Assembly: GCA_947095585.1 (NCBI GenBank)
Contig: OX352763.1
Span: 63,893,016 to 63,957,015 of the forward strand
DNA from: Nephrocerus scutellatus
Lineage: Eukaryota > Arthropoda > Insecta > Diptera > Pipunculidae
Direction of reading: 5' to 3'
Length of the DNA: 64,000 nucleotides
Shown: positions 1 to 10,019 of the stretch, piece by piece
Layout of the letters: each line of letters begins with the position of its first letter
Numbering within the stretch: position 1 is the first letter of the stretch
Notes under the pieces: generated by a model
Databases searched by the model: none
What the model was told of the DNA's origin: nothing
What the model saw: only the letters and a program-made list of their open reading frames with translations
Program-made: the position numbers and the translations under genes

Positions 1-149
1 CAATTTTTGAGTTCGGCTGATAGACGTTTTCTTAGTTCATCTACACTACCGGTGTGATTGATCCCACGACGATCCAATTCGTTGATTAACTCCTCTTTTC
101 GGAGTGAGTATACCCCCGAAACACTTAGTGTGCTTTCTTCGGTTGACAT
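1..149 (-). pseudogene. Element B gag, 5' end of a unit running off the left edge
   Basis: This is the first 49 codons of the element B Gag, starting at the minus-strand ATG at 149 and cut by the window edge. It carries the SAP-like N-terminal segment found in the other units and is essentially identical to the gag starts at 5775, 9738, 26881 and 41550. It shows that the tandem array continues left of the window. Whether this unit is intact cannot be seen. Confidence 0.85.
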
Positions 150-408
150 GGTGCAGGTTTCGGAACTTCGTAGTATTTAAGTGTAGGTAAATAAATACTC
201 CTCGATTGGTGTCCAAAATGTCGCTATTTTGGGTTTTGTCCTTGCTATTTCGTGTTCCTCAATTGTAGATGAGAACACAACTTTAGTGCTATTGTTCTCT
301 GGTTGTTGGTTTTTGTCAAGACTATTTTGTGTTCCCCAATTGTAGATGAAAGCACAACTTTATTATTATTTATTCTCCGTATCGGTCGGTAAAACGACTA
401 TGATAGTC
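150..408 (-). other. Element B leader between PBS and gag
   Basis: Untranslated leader of the unit at the left edge. It holds two diverged copies of a short motif on the plus strand (a caattgtagatga core at about 260 and 340). The same leader occurs, with deletions, before gag in the other units. I see no gene in it. Confidence 0.6.
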
Positions 409-426
409 GTCCCTGCTCGGGCGCCA
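409..426 (-). promoter_or_regulatory. Element B primer-binding site, tRNA-Lys type
   Basis: Read on the minus strand this is TGGCGCCCGAGCAGGGAC, four bases after the LTR end. It matches the 3' end of tRNA-Lys(UUU), the primer family used by HIV-1 and other retroviruses, apart from one base that would form a G:U pair. The same 18 bases recur at 9998, 27633 and 33593. The site places the 5' LTR to the right of each internal region, so the element reads right to left. Confidence 0.85.
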
Positions 427-430
427 ATTT

Positions 431-1519
431 TGTAACGTTGCTGCTCGGGTGACGCTCGCCGGTCACCCAGGGTTCTTTCTCCTCAATGTTACAAAATAAA
501 TAGATTTTTTTAGATTTCTTTTGATTTTCGTTTTATTATTTCGGTTTAAATTACTATGATTACAGGCTAATATAGTGTGTACGACTAATGTAATGATTAT
601 AAGTTAACATACGGACTAATGATGTGTACAAACTACGGTTCTGGCTATAAGCCAATATAATAGTAATATAATATAATATATGATAACAATATGCTAATAT
701 ACAGACTTATACAATGCTAATAAGGTAATGTAAGGTGCGGGACGGTGTAGCTCCTTGACCGGTGTGTGTGCAACACAACACCGTCGGTGGGTCAGCAGAA
801 CAGAGTGTACTCAAGTACAGCGTTGCTGTGAGTGGAAAAGCATACGTGATGCTATCCTTCAAATAATGGGAGTGTAGTTCAATAGGCAGTGCGTGACCGT
901 CACATCATTGTTACTGTTGAACTAAGTGCATTTACAGAAGAAAAGTAGACAAAAAATACTTTTATTCTTCTGTAGGGTGTAGTTCAATAACCAGCGCGTG
1001 AGCAGACACAACGTTGGTACTGAGTACACAAAAAATGATTTTTAGAAGAAAAAGTAGAAAATACTTTTATTCTCCTGGAGATGCACTTTTATACATGCGG
1101 GGTGTAGCTCAATAAACAGCGCGTGAACAGACACAGTGTTGTTTTATGGAGTACCCTAGATGCATGTCTGCGGGAAAAAGCAATAATTTATTGCTTTAAT
1201 AGTTCGGAATGAACGTTTTGTTTATGACGAATTCCTTACGTTTTGTAGAGGTGTCATATGAGGCGCAGAGGAGATATTACCACGTAATGTAGAAGTCTCT
1301 TCCTCTGTTTGTGCTTATTTGAAATGCATGTTTTACATGCCCTGGTGTATTGAGTGGTTGGGAATTATTTTCCCGCCACTACCATACTGCACTTTGTAAT
1401 TGATTTTCTGTTTTGTTTTTATTTTTAGAGATTTGGTGTGTACATGTAATTGCGTTTGTGGTATATTTTGTATTAGAGATAGGTTGTGTAACGAAGGTGA
1501 GTAATCAAACTTCGTTGCA
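431..1519 (-). repeat. Element B LTR-1 (complete, 1089 bp)
   Basis: Long terminal repeat shared by the units on either side. On the minus strand it starts TGCAACGAAG (TGTAACGAAG in other copies) directly after a polypurine tract and ends GTTACA four bases before the primer site. A TATAAAAG box lies on the minus strand at 1093-1086, and an AATAAA signal at 537-532. The middle holds degenerate repeats of a gtgtagttcaata module, each followed by an AGAAGAAAAGTA...TACTTTTATTCT inverted repeat. LTR-3 (10020-11108) is its closest relative and has the same length. Confidence 0.9.
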
Positions 1520-1797
1520 TTCCCCTCCTACTTCGTGGTGCGGAAAGAGATATATTATATAATTGGTGGTGTATATCTTATACTTCTAAATTGTATGTAA
1601 TTATTGTTATATATAGCGCTCGGTCGGGTGGTCACTATCTTTTTTTTTTTCTTTATTTGGGATTACCTTTATTTTTGTGCCAATCGCCGGCCCGAGTTAC
1701 AAAGTTGAATAGGGTGTGTACATGTAATAGCGTTTGTGGTATATTTTGTATTAGAGATAGGGTGTGTAACGAAGGTGAGTAATCAAACTTCGTTACA
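1520..1797 (-). repeat. Partial duplication of element B 3' UTR plus LTR edge
   Basis: A 278-bp segment that repeats the polypurine tract and start of the 3' UTR and then jumps, at a gttgaatagggtgtgtac junction near 1704, back into the last 90 or so bases of the LTR. The unit therefore shows two LTR edges in a row. The same junction occurs beside LTR-3 (11109 onward), where it is split by element A. It marks the two regions as products of one duplication. Confidence 0.75.
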
Positions 1798-2363
1798 TTC
1801 CCCTCCTACTTCGGGGTGCGGAAAGAGATATATTATATAATTCGGTGGTGTATATCTTATACTTCTAAATTGTATGTAATTATTGTTATATATAGCGCTC
1901 GGTCGGGTGGTCACTTTCTTTTTTTTTCTTTATTTGGGATTACCTTTATTTTTGTGCCAATCGCCGGCCCGAGTTACAAAGTTGAATATGGGTATATAAA
2001 AAAATTTTCTCTTTTTTTCAGTTTTTTTCTTCTCATGTTTTCAGGGTTTTTTCCATTTTTTTGGGGTTTGTTTTTTTCCATGTATTCAGGTGTGTTTTTT
2101 TTATTTTTTTTTATTCAGGTTTTTTTTTATTTTCGGTTTTTTTTTTCTTTTTTATATTGAACGCATTTGTTTTCGGAAAAATATATTATGTAATAATAAA
2201 AAAAAATTCATAATAATAATAAAAAAAAAATTTCCGAAAGTGTCAAAATATATATTTTATGAAATATATAAAAACAAAAAAAAATCAATTTAATAAGTAA
2301 TGACTAAAAATAGTGATAGTAACAAAAGTAAATAAAAATTCATAATAATAATAAAAAATTCGG
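1798..2363 (-). other. Element B 3' UTR, unit 1
   Basis: Non-coding tail between pol and the LTR. On the minus strand it is A-rich and ends with the polypurine tract AAGTAGGAGGGGAA at the LTR edge, where plus-strand DNA synthesis would start. On the plus strand it appears as long T runs, then short A/T repeats near 2190-2350. No gene is visible. Confidence 0.7.
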
Positions 2364-3884
2364 TTATTCCGGGAGCTGGATGGTGATGGTGTTGTTCCCC
2401 GTTGTTTTGAGGCAAATCTTGTTGTCTGCTCCTTTTGAACCATAGATGTGCCCATATGGGCCGATGAATCGGAACCTTTTCTTCCGGAGTGAAACCGTGA
2501 TGCCTTTGAATGCCTCTGGGTCATACGGTTTGCTTTGGCTGATGGTGGTGAACTCGGCTAGTGGTAGGAATTTTGTTTCTTGGGTGTCTGGGACCAGGGG
2601 TTGTCCTTCGGTGTAGGTTTCTTCTGGTTGTTTGTTGCTGGTGCCTGGTTGTTCTTGTCGGACTATTGGGGAATTATTGATTAATTTATTTGGTAGTATG
2701 GGTTGGAGTGTGGCTAGGACGGTGGGTTGGTTTTTTGGGGTTGCTGGGTATTTTTCTGGGGCTTGGGAGGGATCTGGTTGGGTTGGTGTTGGCTTTGGTA
2801 CCGGGAGGAAAGGGACAGGAGCAGCTGCGGTTCCGGCCAGTCTTGGCACTAGCCTAGTCAAGTTTACCAACTCGTTGCTGGTGAGTGGCCGCTTGGGAGG
2901 CGGTGGCTGCTTCTTCCAGGCGCGATTTCGGTTGTGGTGCTGGACGGTCTTCTTCGGCGGTGGTGCTAGCACGGGACGTGGCTGGGTACGTCGGTGGGTC
3001 CCAGGTGCTAAGCCGGCGTCGGTGAATTCGGTGAGGCGTTGTTGTCGGTCTGCCATCTCGATTGGTACTGGACTGGATGTAATCGTGGGACAATTGAGTA
3101 TACCTGACGTTTGATCGATTTCGTTCGGTGGCTGGTCAGGTATTTGTTTACAGTCTTTTATATGGGCTGTAATAGTTTTTTTCTGGTCTCCTTCTAGGAT
3201 GAATATTACTGGTGACACCCTTTTCCGTATACGGTAGGGGCCTATATATGTTGGTGCTAGCTTAGCAGCGAATTTTTGTGCGGCTGAAGAGAGTGGACGG
3301 TAGCGGTAATAAACCATCTCTCCTATGGATGGGCTCCATGGTCGACGGCGTAGATCGATGTAAGTTGGACATTGTCGGACAAATCGTGCCGTGTCACGAA
3401 ATAAGCCGGGCCAATAGTAATTCTTTGCTATCCTGGCTATGGTTTTTGCAATCCCCATATGCCCTGCGGTCACGTTCGTGTGGTTTTCGAGTAACACTTG
3501 GTGGCGGAGCGGTTTCGGAATGCAAACTTTCCAAGCTGTTGGAGCGGTTTCGGTGTAGCATGTGGGATTATAGATGTGTCGATACAGTGTACCATCTCGG
3601 GTTTGATATTCGGATTTTTCTTCTGGTTTTTCCTTTGTCATAGTTATCTTGGTATTGTACCATGGACAAGTTTCGGTTATGGGTAATATTAGTTTTAGTG
3701 CTGTTTTTCTGGTCGGATGCCTTGATAGGACTTCTGCGGGGCTGGGTTCTGTTTGAGCCGTTATGATATTTTCGCCCTGAATAATATTAAAACTGAATTT
3801 CGATAGGAAGTCCGTTCCGATCAGAAATTCGCCATTAGTTTCAAGAGGTATATAAATTCTTGTAAAAAGGTTCGATCTTTCCAA
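2364..3884 (-). pseudogene. Element B pol remnant, unit 1: protease end, integrase zinc part and C-terminus
   Basis: Open for 506 codons. It begins within the second half of the aspartic protease (GEFLIGTDFLSKF, the usual protease C-terminal motif). It then passes straight to an integrase zinc-binding segment (H-X7-H, YYWPGLFRDT, RQCPTY). Next comes an integrase C-terminal GPY/F-like motif (YIGPYRIRK) and a long proline-rich tail of about 250 residues. RT, RNase H and the D,D-35-E integrase core are missing, so it cannot replicate itself. The zinc motif has Tyr where the last Cys is expected. A frameshift near 3880 separates it from the first half of protease. The first codon is TTG, so this is a polyprotein fragment without its own start. 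Confidence 0.8.
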
Positions 3885-4290
3885 CTTAATTCCAATGTGT
3901 ATGCTTCACGAGCGGTGACGGTTCGGTTATCGGCCAAAGCGAAGGTGATTTCAATAGGTCGGGCTGGTATGTGATTTTTCATACAGAGTTTTTGTATAGT
4001 TTTGCCTATACAGGATTTCCCTGCTCCGGTATCGATGATTGCGTTGTATTTCTGGTGAAATAGCTTTATGGGTAGGGTGTGTGAGGCCAGGTTTTCAGTG
4101 GTGGTACTCGGGGCGTCTAATGCCTCATGGAGTTGGACGGTTCGTTGGAGTTTTCCCGGAGTACAAGTACAACAGCGACTTTGTGTGCCGTTTGTACCGC
4201 AGTGTGAACAAAAGCGTCGGTGCGTTTGTTGACAGTGGTATCGGGTATGTCCTGGCTGGCCACAAGTCCAGCAGCAGGTTTGGCGGTCAT
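3821..4290 (-). pseudogene. Element B zinc knuckle and protease N-terminal half, unit 1
   Basis: A second frame, read between the gag and pol frames. It holds Cys/His-rich knuckles (CWTCGQPGHTRYHC and a following CSHCG...CCTC cluster), then the protease active site IDTGAGKSCIG, and stops at 3821. The main Gag frame is shifted relative to it by a deletion of about 28 bp near 4300 that unit 2 lacks. The downstream protease half is in yet another frame. The knuckle and protease are recognisable, but in unit 1 they are not linked to either neighbour. Confidence 0.75.
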
Positions 4291-5775
4291 AAGCATTGGG
4301 TTCGGGTACATTGGATTGCTGGGTAAGTGATGCGGGTATGTTGCATCGTTGATTTTTTGTAAAAGTTGCGGATATGTTGTATTAGTGGTATTCGGTGGGT
4401 GTTGTGGATGTGTTACATCGTTGGCATTCGGGTAATGCTGTGTATACGGTTTATTGTTGTTATTCGGGAAGTGCTGTGAATGTGTTACATCGTTGGCATT
4501 CGGGTAATGCTGTGTATACGGTATATGGTTGGTATTCGTTGTGGGCTGTGGATGTGTTACATCGTTGGCATTCGGGTAATGCTGTGTATACGGTTTATTG
4601 TTGTTATTCGAGAAGTGCTGTGGATGTGTTACATCGTTGGCATTTGGGTAATGCTGTGTATACGGTATATGGTTGGTATTCGTTGTGGGCTGTGGATGTG
4701 TTACATCGTTGGCATTCGGTGAATGCTTGACTGGTCGAGCGGATCGCATTGGGGGTCGGTATGAATTTGTCTGCGGCTGGATCGCTGGGGTGGTGTGATG
4801 AAATGGCGGTGCGGTTGGACGGACTGGTGCGATGGATGGTCGGAATGGTGCTGGTCGTATTGGAGTTTGAACTGGGCGAGGGACTGGTTCCGTCACGAGA
4901 CACTCGAAATCTTCGATGAGCGAAGTGAGTTCGGAGAGTGTGGTGAATTCCCTTCGCTTAATATAGTGTCGGTAATCTGGTCGGAGATTCTCGTAGATTC
5001 GGTTCAGCTTTTCCTCAGGAGTGAGTGGGACGTGCCATCGCATTAGGGCTTGGATAGAGGTGCCTTTTTCTCGGCTATTCTGAGTTCTGTTTCTTATGCG
5101 ATCTGCCAGTTGTGTTGCAAATCGTGGGGGAAGGAAGAAGCTTCGTAATTCTTCGCTGAAATTGTTCCAGGTATTCAAAAACTCCTTGTTGTTTCGATAC
5201 CAGACTAGCGCGTTCCCTTTCAGAAGTTCAGGTAGGGTGCGGACTATACGGTCGAGTGGCAACTGGTAGTACTCCGCTAGCTCTTCCACCCTTTCTAAAA
5301 ATTCGAGTGGATTGTTATTGCCACCCTCGAATCGCACGTTCCACTTTCTAACCTTGTCCATCACCTCTGCGTCGGATGGGTGATAGGTTAATACTCGTGG
5401 AAGGTTTTGATCTACTTGCGAGAAGGTTATGGTAGGAACGGTCGGCGGTTGCGTGGTTCTGGTTTTGTATTCCACGTTCGGCAGGTTACTGGTAGTTACG
5501 GGTACTTGTGAGTACGAAATCGTGGGGACATTGGATGACTGTGTTGCGGTAGCCTTTGGTTCCAGTTTCGGTAGGATGTCAGCGCTGGTCGGTAATCCCA
5601 TATTTTGTAAGTTATCGCATGATTTGCAATTTTTGAGTTCGGCTGATAGACGTTTTCTTAGTTCATCTACACTACCGGTGTGATTGATCCCACGACGATC
5701 CAATTCGTTGATTAACTCCTCTTTTCGGAGTGAGTATACCCCCGAAACACTTAGTGTGCTTTCTTCGGTTGACAT
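4117..5775 (-). pseudogene. Element B gag, unit 1
   Basis: Gag would form the particle and bind RNA. The minus-strand ATG at 5775 opens 552 codons. Residues 15-47 resemble a SAP motif (LRKEELINELDRRGI...LRKRL). Residues of about 135-275 match the retrotransposon Gag domain (PF03732 type: WNVRFEGG, LVWYRNNKEFLNTW, YENLRPDYR). Then comes a Pro-rich linker and five 24-residue repeats beginning PNANDVTH. The last part is read in a shifted frame, so the zinc knuckles are lost from this ORF. Unit 1 also lacks four residues after REKG that unit 2 has. Confidence 0.85.
4400..4732 (-). repeat. 72-bp tandem repeats inside element B gag
   Basis: Period of 72 bp (24 codons), with two alternating versions of the unit, so the larger period is 144 bp. 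Copy number varies: about five in units 1 to 4 and three in units 5 to 7. On the plus strand the repeats give open but meaningless frames. Confidence 0.85.
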
Positions 5776-5849
5776 GGTGCAGGTTTCGGTACTTCGTAGT
5801 ATTTAAGTGTAGGTAAATTAATACTCCTCGATTGGTGTCCAAAATGTCG

Positions 5850-5865
5850 CCCTGCTCGGGCGCCA
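5850..5865 (-). promoter_or_regulatory. Damaged element B primer-binding site, unit 1
   Basis: The leader here has a deletion from the tgtcg motif straight into ccctgctcgggcgcca. About 150 bp of leader and the last base or two of the 18-base primer site are gone. The adjoining LTR edge is also changed from TG to TT on the plus strand. Confidence 0.65.
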
Positions 5866-5869
5866 ATTT

Positions 5870-6703
5870 TTTAACGTTGTTGCTCGGGTGACGCTCGCCG
5901 GTCACCCAGGGTTCTTTCTCCTCGATGTTACAAAATAAATAGATTTTTTTAGATTTCTTTTGATTTTCGTTTTATTATTTCGGTTTAAATTACTATGATT
6001 ACAGGCTAATATAGTGTGTACGACTAATGTAATGATTATAAGTTAACATACGGACTAATGATGTGTACAAACTACGGTTCTGGCTATAAGCCAATATAAT
6101 ACTAATATAATATAATATATGATAACAATATGCTAATATACAGACTAATACAATGCAAATAGGGTAATGTAATTGCGGGACGGTGTAGCTCCGTGACCGG
6201 TGTGTGTGCAACACAACACCGTCGGTGGGTCAGCAGAACAGAGTGTACTCAAGTACAGCGTTGCTGTGAAGGGAAAAGCATACGTGATGCTATCCTTCAA
6301 ATAATGGGAGTGTAGTTCAACAGGCAGTGCGTGACCATCACAGCATTGTTACTGTTGAACTAAGTGCATTTACAGAAGAAAAGTAGACAAAAAATACTTT
6401 TATTCTTCTGTAGGGTGTAGTTCAATAACCAGCGCGTGAGCAGACACAACGTTGGTACTGAGTACACAAAAAATGATTTTTAGAAGAAAAAGTAGAAATA
6501 TTTTTATTCTCCTGGAGATGCACTTTTATACATGCGGGGTGTAGCTCAGTAAACAGCGCGTGAACAGACACAGTGTTGTTTTATGGAGTACCCTAGATGC
6601 ATGTGTGCGGGAAAAAGCAATGATTTATTGCTTTAATAGTTCGGAATGAACGTTTGCCTTATGACGAATTCCTTACGTTTTGTAGAGGGGTCATATGAGG
6701 TGA
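5870..6703 (-). repeat. Element B LTR-2 (truncated in U3)
   Basis: Matches LTR-1 up to the tcatatgagg motif, then jumps near 6700 into the T-rich 3' UTR. The U3 end, the LTR edge and the polypurine tract are missing, so roughly 400 to 500 bp are lost across the junction. The TATA box region (cttttata at about 6524) is still present. Confidence 0.8.
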
Positions 6704-7199
6704 GATCTTTTTTTTTTTCTTTTTTTGGGATTACCTTTATTTTTGTGCCAATCGCCGGCCCGAGTTACAAAGTTGAATATGGGTATATAAAAAAAATTTT
6801 CTCTTTCTTTTTCAGTTCTCTTTTCTCATGTTTTTAGGTTTTTTTTTTTTTTGATTTTCGGTTTTCTTTTCAGGGTTTTTTTTTCATGTTTTCAGGGGTT
6901 TTTTTTTTTAATTTTTTTGGGTTTGTTTTTTTCCATGTATTCAGGTTTTTTTTGTTTTCTTGTTTTCGGGTTTTTTTTTCTTTTTTATATTAAACGCATT
7001 TGTTTTCGGAACAATATATTTTGTAATAATAAAAAAAAATTCATAATAATAATAACAAAAAAAAATTTCTGACAGTGTCAAAATATATATTTTATGAAAT
7101 ATATAAAAACAAAAATAAATTCAATTTAATAAGTAATGACTAAAAATAGTGATAGTAACAAAAGTAAATAAAAATTCATAATAATAATAAAAAATTCGG
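6704..7199 (-). other. Element B 3' UTR, unit 2
   Basis: T-rich on the plus strand and related to 1900-2363, with a changed number of T runs. The polypurine tract was removed by the LTR-2 deletion. No gene is visible. Confidence 0.65.
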
Positions 7200-7880
7200 T
7201 TATTCCGGGAGCTGGATGCTGATGGTGTTGTTCCCCGTTGTTTTGAGGCAAATCTTGTTGTCTGCTCCTTTTGAACCATAGATGTGCCCATATGGGCCGA
7301 TGAATCGGAACCTTTTCTTCCGGAGTGGGACCGTGATGCCTTTGAATGCCTCTGGGTCATACGGTTTGCTTTGGCTGATGGTGGTGAACTCGGCTAGTGG
7401 TAGGAATTTTGTTTCTTGGGTGTCTGGGATCAGGGGTTGTTCTTCGGTGTAGGTTTCTTCTGGTTGTTTGTTGTTGGTGCCTGGTTGTTCTTGTCGGACT
7501 ATTGGGGAATTATTGATTAATTTGGTAGTATGGGTTGGGGTGTGGCTAGGACGGTGGGTTGGTTTTTTGGGGTTGCTGGGTATTTTTCTGGGGCTTGGGA
7601 GGGATCTGGTTGGGTTGGTGTTGGCTTTGGTACCGGGAGGAAAGGGACAGGAGCAGCTGCCGTTCCGGCCAGTCTTGGCACTAGCCTAGTCAAGTTTACC
7701 AACTCGTTGCTGGTAAGTGGCCGCTTGGGAGGCGGTGGCTGCTTCTTCCAGGCGCGATTTCGGTTGTGGTGCTGGACGGTCTTCTTCGGCGGTGGTGCTA
7801 GCACGGGACGTGGCTGGGTACATCGGTGGGTCCCAGGTGCTAAGCCGGCGTCGGTGAATTCGGTGAGGCGTTGTTGTCGG
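7200..7880 (-). pseudogene. Element B pol C-terminal remnant, unit 2
   Basis: Only the proline-rich tail of Pol survives, from its stop codon at 7200 to a breakpoint near 7880. There about 915 bp present in unit 1 (integrase zinc part, GPY/F motif, second half of protease) have been removed at a ggtctg/ggctgg microhomology. A 4-bp change in a tttattt run also shifts the frame near 7525. It cannot encode an enzyme. Confidence 0.75.
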
Positions 7881-9738
7881 TCTGGCTGGTATGTGATTTT
7901 TCATACAGAGTTTTTGTATAGTTTTGCCTATACAGGATTTCCCTGCTCCTGTATCGATGATTGCGTTGTATTTCTGGTGAAATAGCTTTATGCGTAGGGT
8001 GTGTGAGGCCAGGTTTTAGTGGTGGTACTCGCCCCGCCCCGTCTAATGCCTCATGGAGGTGGACGGTTCGTTGGAGTTTTCCCGGAGTACAAGTACAACA
8101 GCGACTTTGTGTGCCGTTTGTACCGAAGTGTGAGCAAAAGCGTCGGTGCGTTTGTTGACAGTGGTATCGGGTATGTCCTGGCTGGCCGCAAGTCCAGCAG
8201 CAGGTTTGGCGGTCATAAGCATTCGGTGCGGTTGGACGGGCAGTCTGGTGGTTCGGGAACATCGGATTGCTGGGTAAGTGCTGCAGGCATGTTGCATCGT
8301 TGGTTTTTCGTAAAAGTTGCGGATATGTTGTATTAGTGGTATTCGGTGGGTGTTGTGGATGTGTTACATCGTTGGCATTCGGGTAATGCTGTGTATACGG
8401 TTTATTGTTGTTATTCGGGAAGTGCTGTGGATGTGTTACATCGTTGGCATTCGGGTAATGCTGTGTATACGGTATATGGTTGGTATTCGTTGTGGGCTGT
8501 GGATGTGTTACATCGTTGGCATTCGGGTAATGCTGTGTATACGGTTTATTGTTGTTATTCGAGAAGTGCTGTGGATGTGTTACATCGTTGGCATTCGGGT
8601 AATGCTGTGTATACGGTATATGGTTGGTATTCGTTGCGGGCTGTGGATGTGTGACATCGTTGGCATTCGGTGAATGCTTGACTGGTCGAGCGGATCGCAT
8701 TGGGGGTCGGTATGAATTTGTCTGCGGCTGGATCGCTGGGGTGGTGTGATGAAATGGCGGTGCGGTTGGACGGACTGGTGCGGTGGTTGGTCGGAATGGT
8801 GCTGGTCGTATTGGAGTTTGAACTGGGCGAGGGACTGGTTCCGTCACGAGACACTCGAAATCTTCGATGAGCGAAGTGAGTTCGGAGAGTGTGGTGAATT
8901 CCCTTCGCTTAACATAGTGTCGGTAATCTGGTCGGAGATTCTCGTAGATTTGGTTCAGATTTTCCTCAGGAGTGAGTGGGACGTGCCATCGCATTAGGGC
9001 TTGTATAGAGGTGATGTACTCTTTGCCTTTTTCTCGGCTATTCTGAGTTCTGTTTCTAATGCGATCTGCCAGTTGTGTTGCAAATCGTGGGGGAAGGAAG
9101 AAGCTTCGTAATTCTTCGCTAAAATTGTTCCAGGTATTCAAAAACTCCTTGTTGTTTCGATACCTGACTAGCGCGTTCCCTTTCAGAAGTTCAGGTAGGG
9201 TGCGGACTATACGGTCGAGTGGCAACTGGTAGCACTCCGCTAGCTCTTCCACCCTTTCTAAAAATTCGAGTGGATTGTTATTGCCACCCTCGAATCGCAC
9301 GTTCCACTTTCTAACCTTGTCCACCACCTCTGCGTCGGATGGGTGATAGGTTAATACTCGTGGAAGGTTTTGATCTACTTGCGAGTAGGTTATGGTAGGA
9401 ACGGTCGGCGGTTGCGTGGTTCTGGTTTTGTATTCCACGTTCGGCAGGTTACTGGTAGTTACGGGTACTTGTGAGTACGAAATCGTGGGGACATTGGATG
9501 ACTGTGTTGCGGTAGCCTTTGGTCCCAGTTTCGGTAGGATGTCAGCGCTGGTCGGTAATCCCATATTTTGTAAGTTATCGCATGATTTGCAATTTTTGAG
9601 TTCGGCTGATAGACGTTTTCTTAGTTCATCTACACTACCGGTGTGATTGATCCCACGACGATCCAATTCGTTGATTAACTCCTCTTTTCGGAGTGAGTAT
9701 ACCCCCGAAACACTTAGTGTGCTTTCTTCGGTTGACAT
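7840..9738 (-). pseudogene. Element B gag, unit 2 (longest Gag frame)
   Basis: 632 codons from the ATG at 9738. This unit keeps the SAP-like start, the Gag domain with the KEYI residues absent from unit 1, five 24-residue repeats and, in the same frame, the zinc knuckles (CWTCGQPGHTRYHC). It is the best guide to the ancestral Gag layout. After the knuckles a GC-rich insertion (cgccccgcccc near 8030) shifts the frame, and the protease that follows is read wrongly and then deleted. It probably still encodes a full Gag-like protein if expressed. Confidence 0.8.
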
Positions 9739-9997
9739 GGTGCAGGTTTCGGTACTTCGTAGTATTTAAGTGTAGGTAAATAAATACTCCTCGATTGGTG
9801 TCCAAAATGTCGCTATTTTGGGTTTTGTCCTTGCTATTTCGTGTTCCTCAATTGTAGATGAGAACCCAACTTTAGTGCTATTGTTCTCTGGTTTTTGGTT
9901 TTTGTCAAGACTATTTTGTGTTCCCCAATTGTAGATGAAAGCACAACTTTATTATTATTTATTCTCCGTATCGGTCGGTAAAACGACTATGATAGTC

Positions 9998-10015
9998 GTC
10001 CCTGCTCGGGCGCCA
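9998..10015 (-). promoter_or_regulatory. Element B primer-binding site, unit 2
   Basis: Intact tRNA-Lys type site, identical to the one at 409, four bases from LTR-3. Confidence 0.85.
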
Positions 10016-10019
10016 ATTT

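Noticed and set aside
4400..4732. Regularly spaced repeats that could suggest a CRISPR array
   Set aside because: The repeats are contiguous coding repeats in a eukaryotic Gag, without unique spacers.
4390..4740. Open plus-strand frames with regular repeats opposite gag (Trp/Cys/Tyr-rich), recurring in each unit
   Set aside because: They are the reverse strand of the 72-bp gag repeats and have no family resemblance. The repeat period keeps them open by chance.
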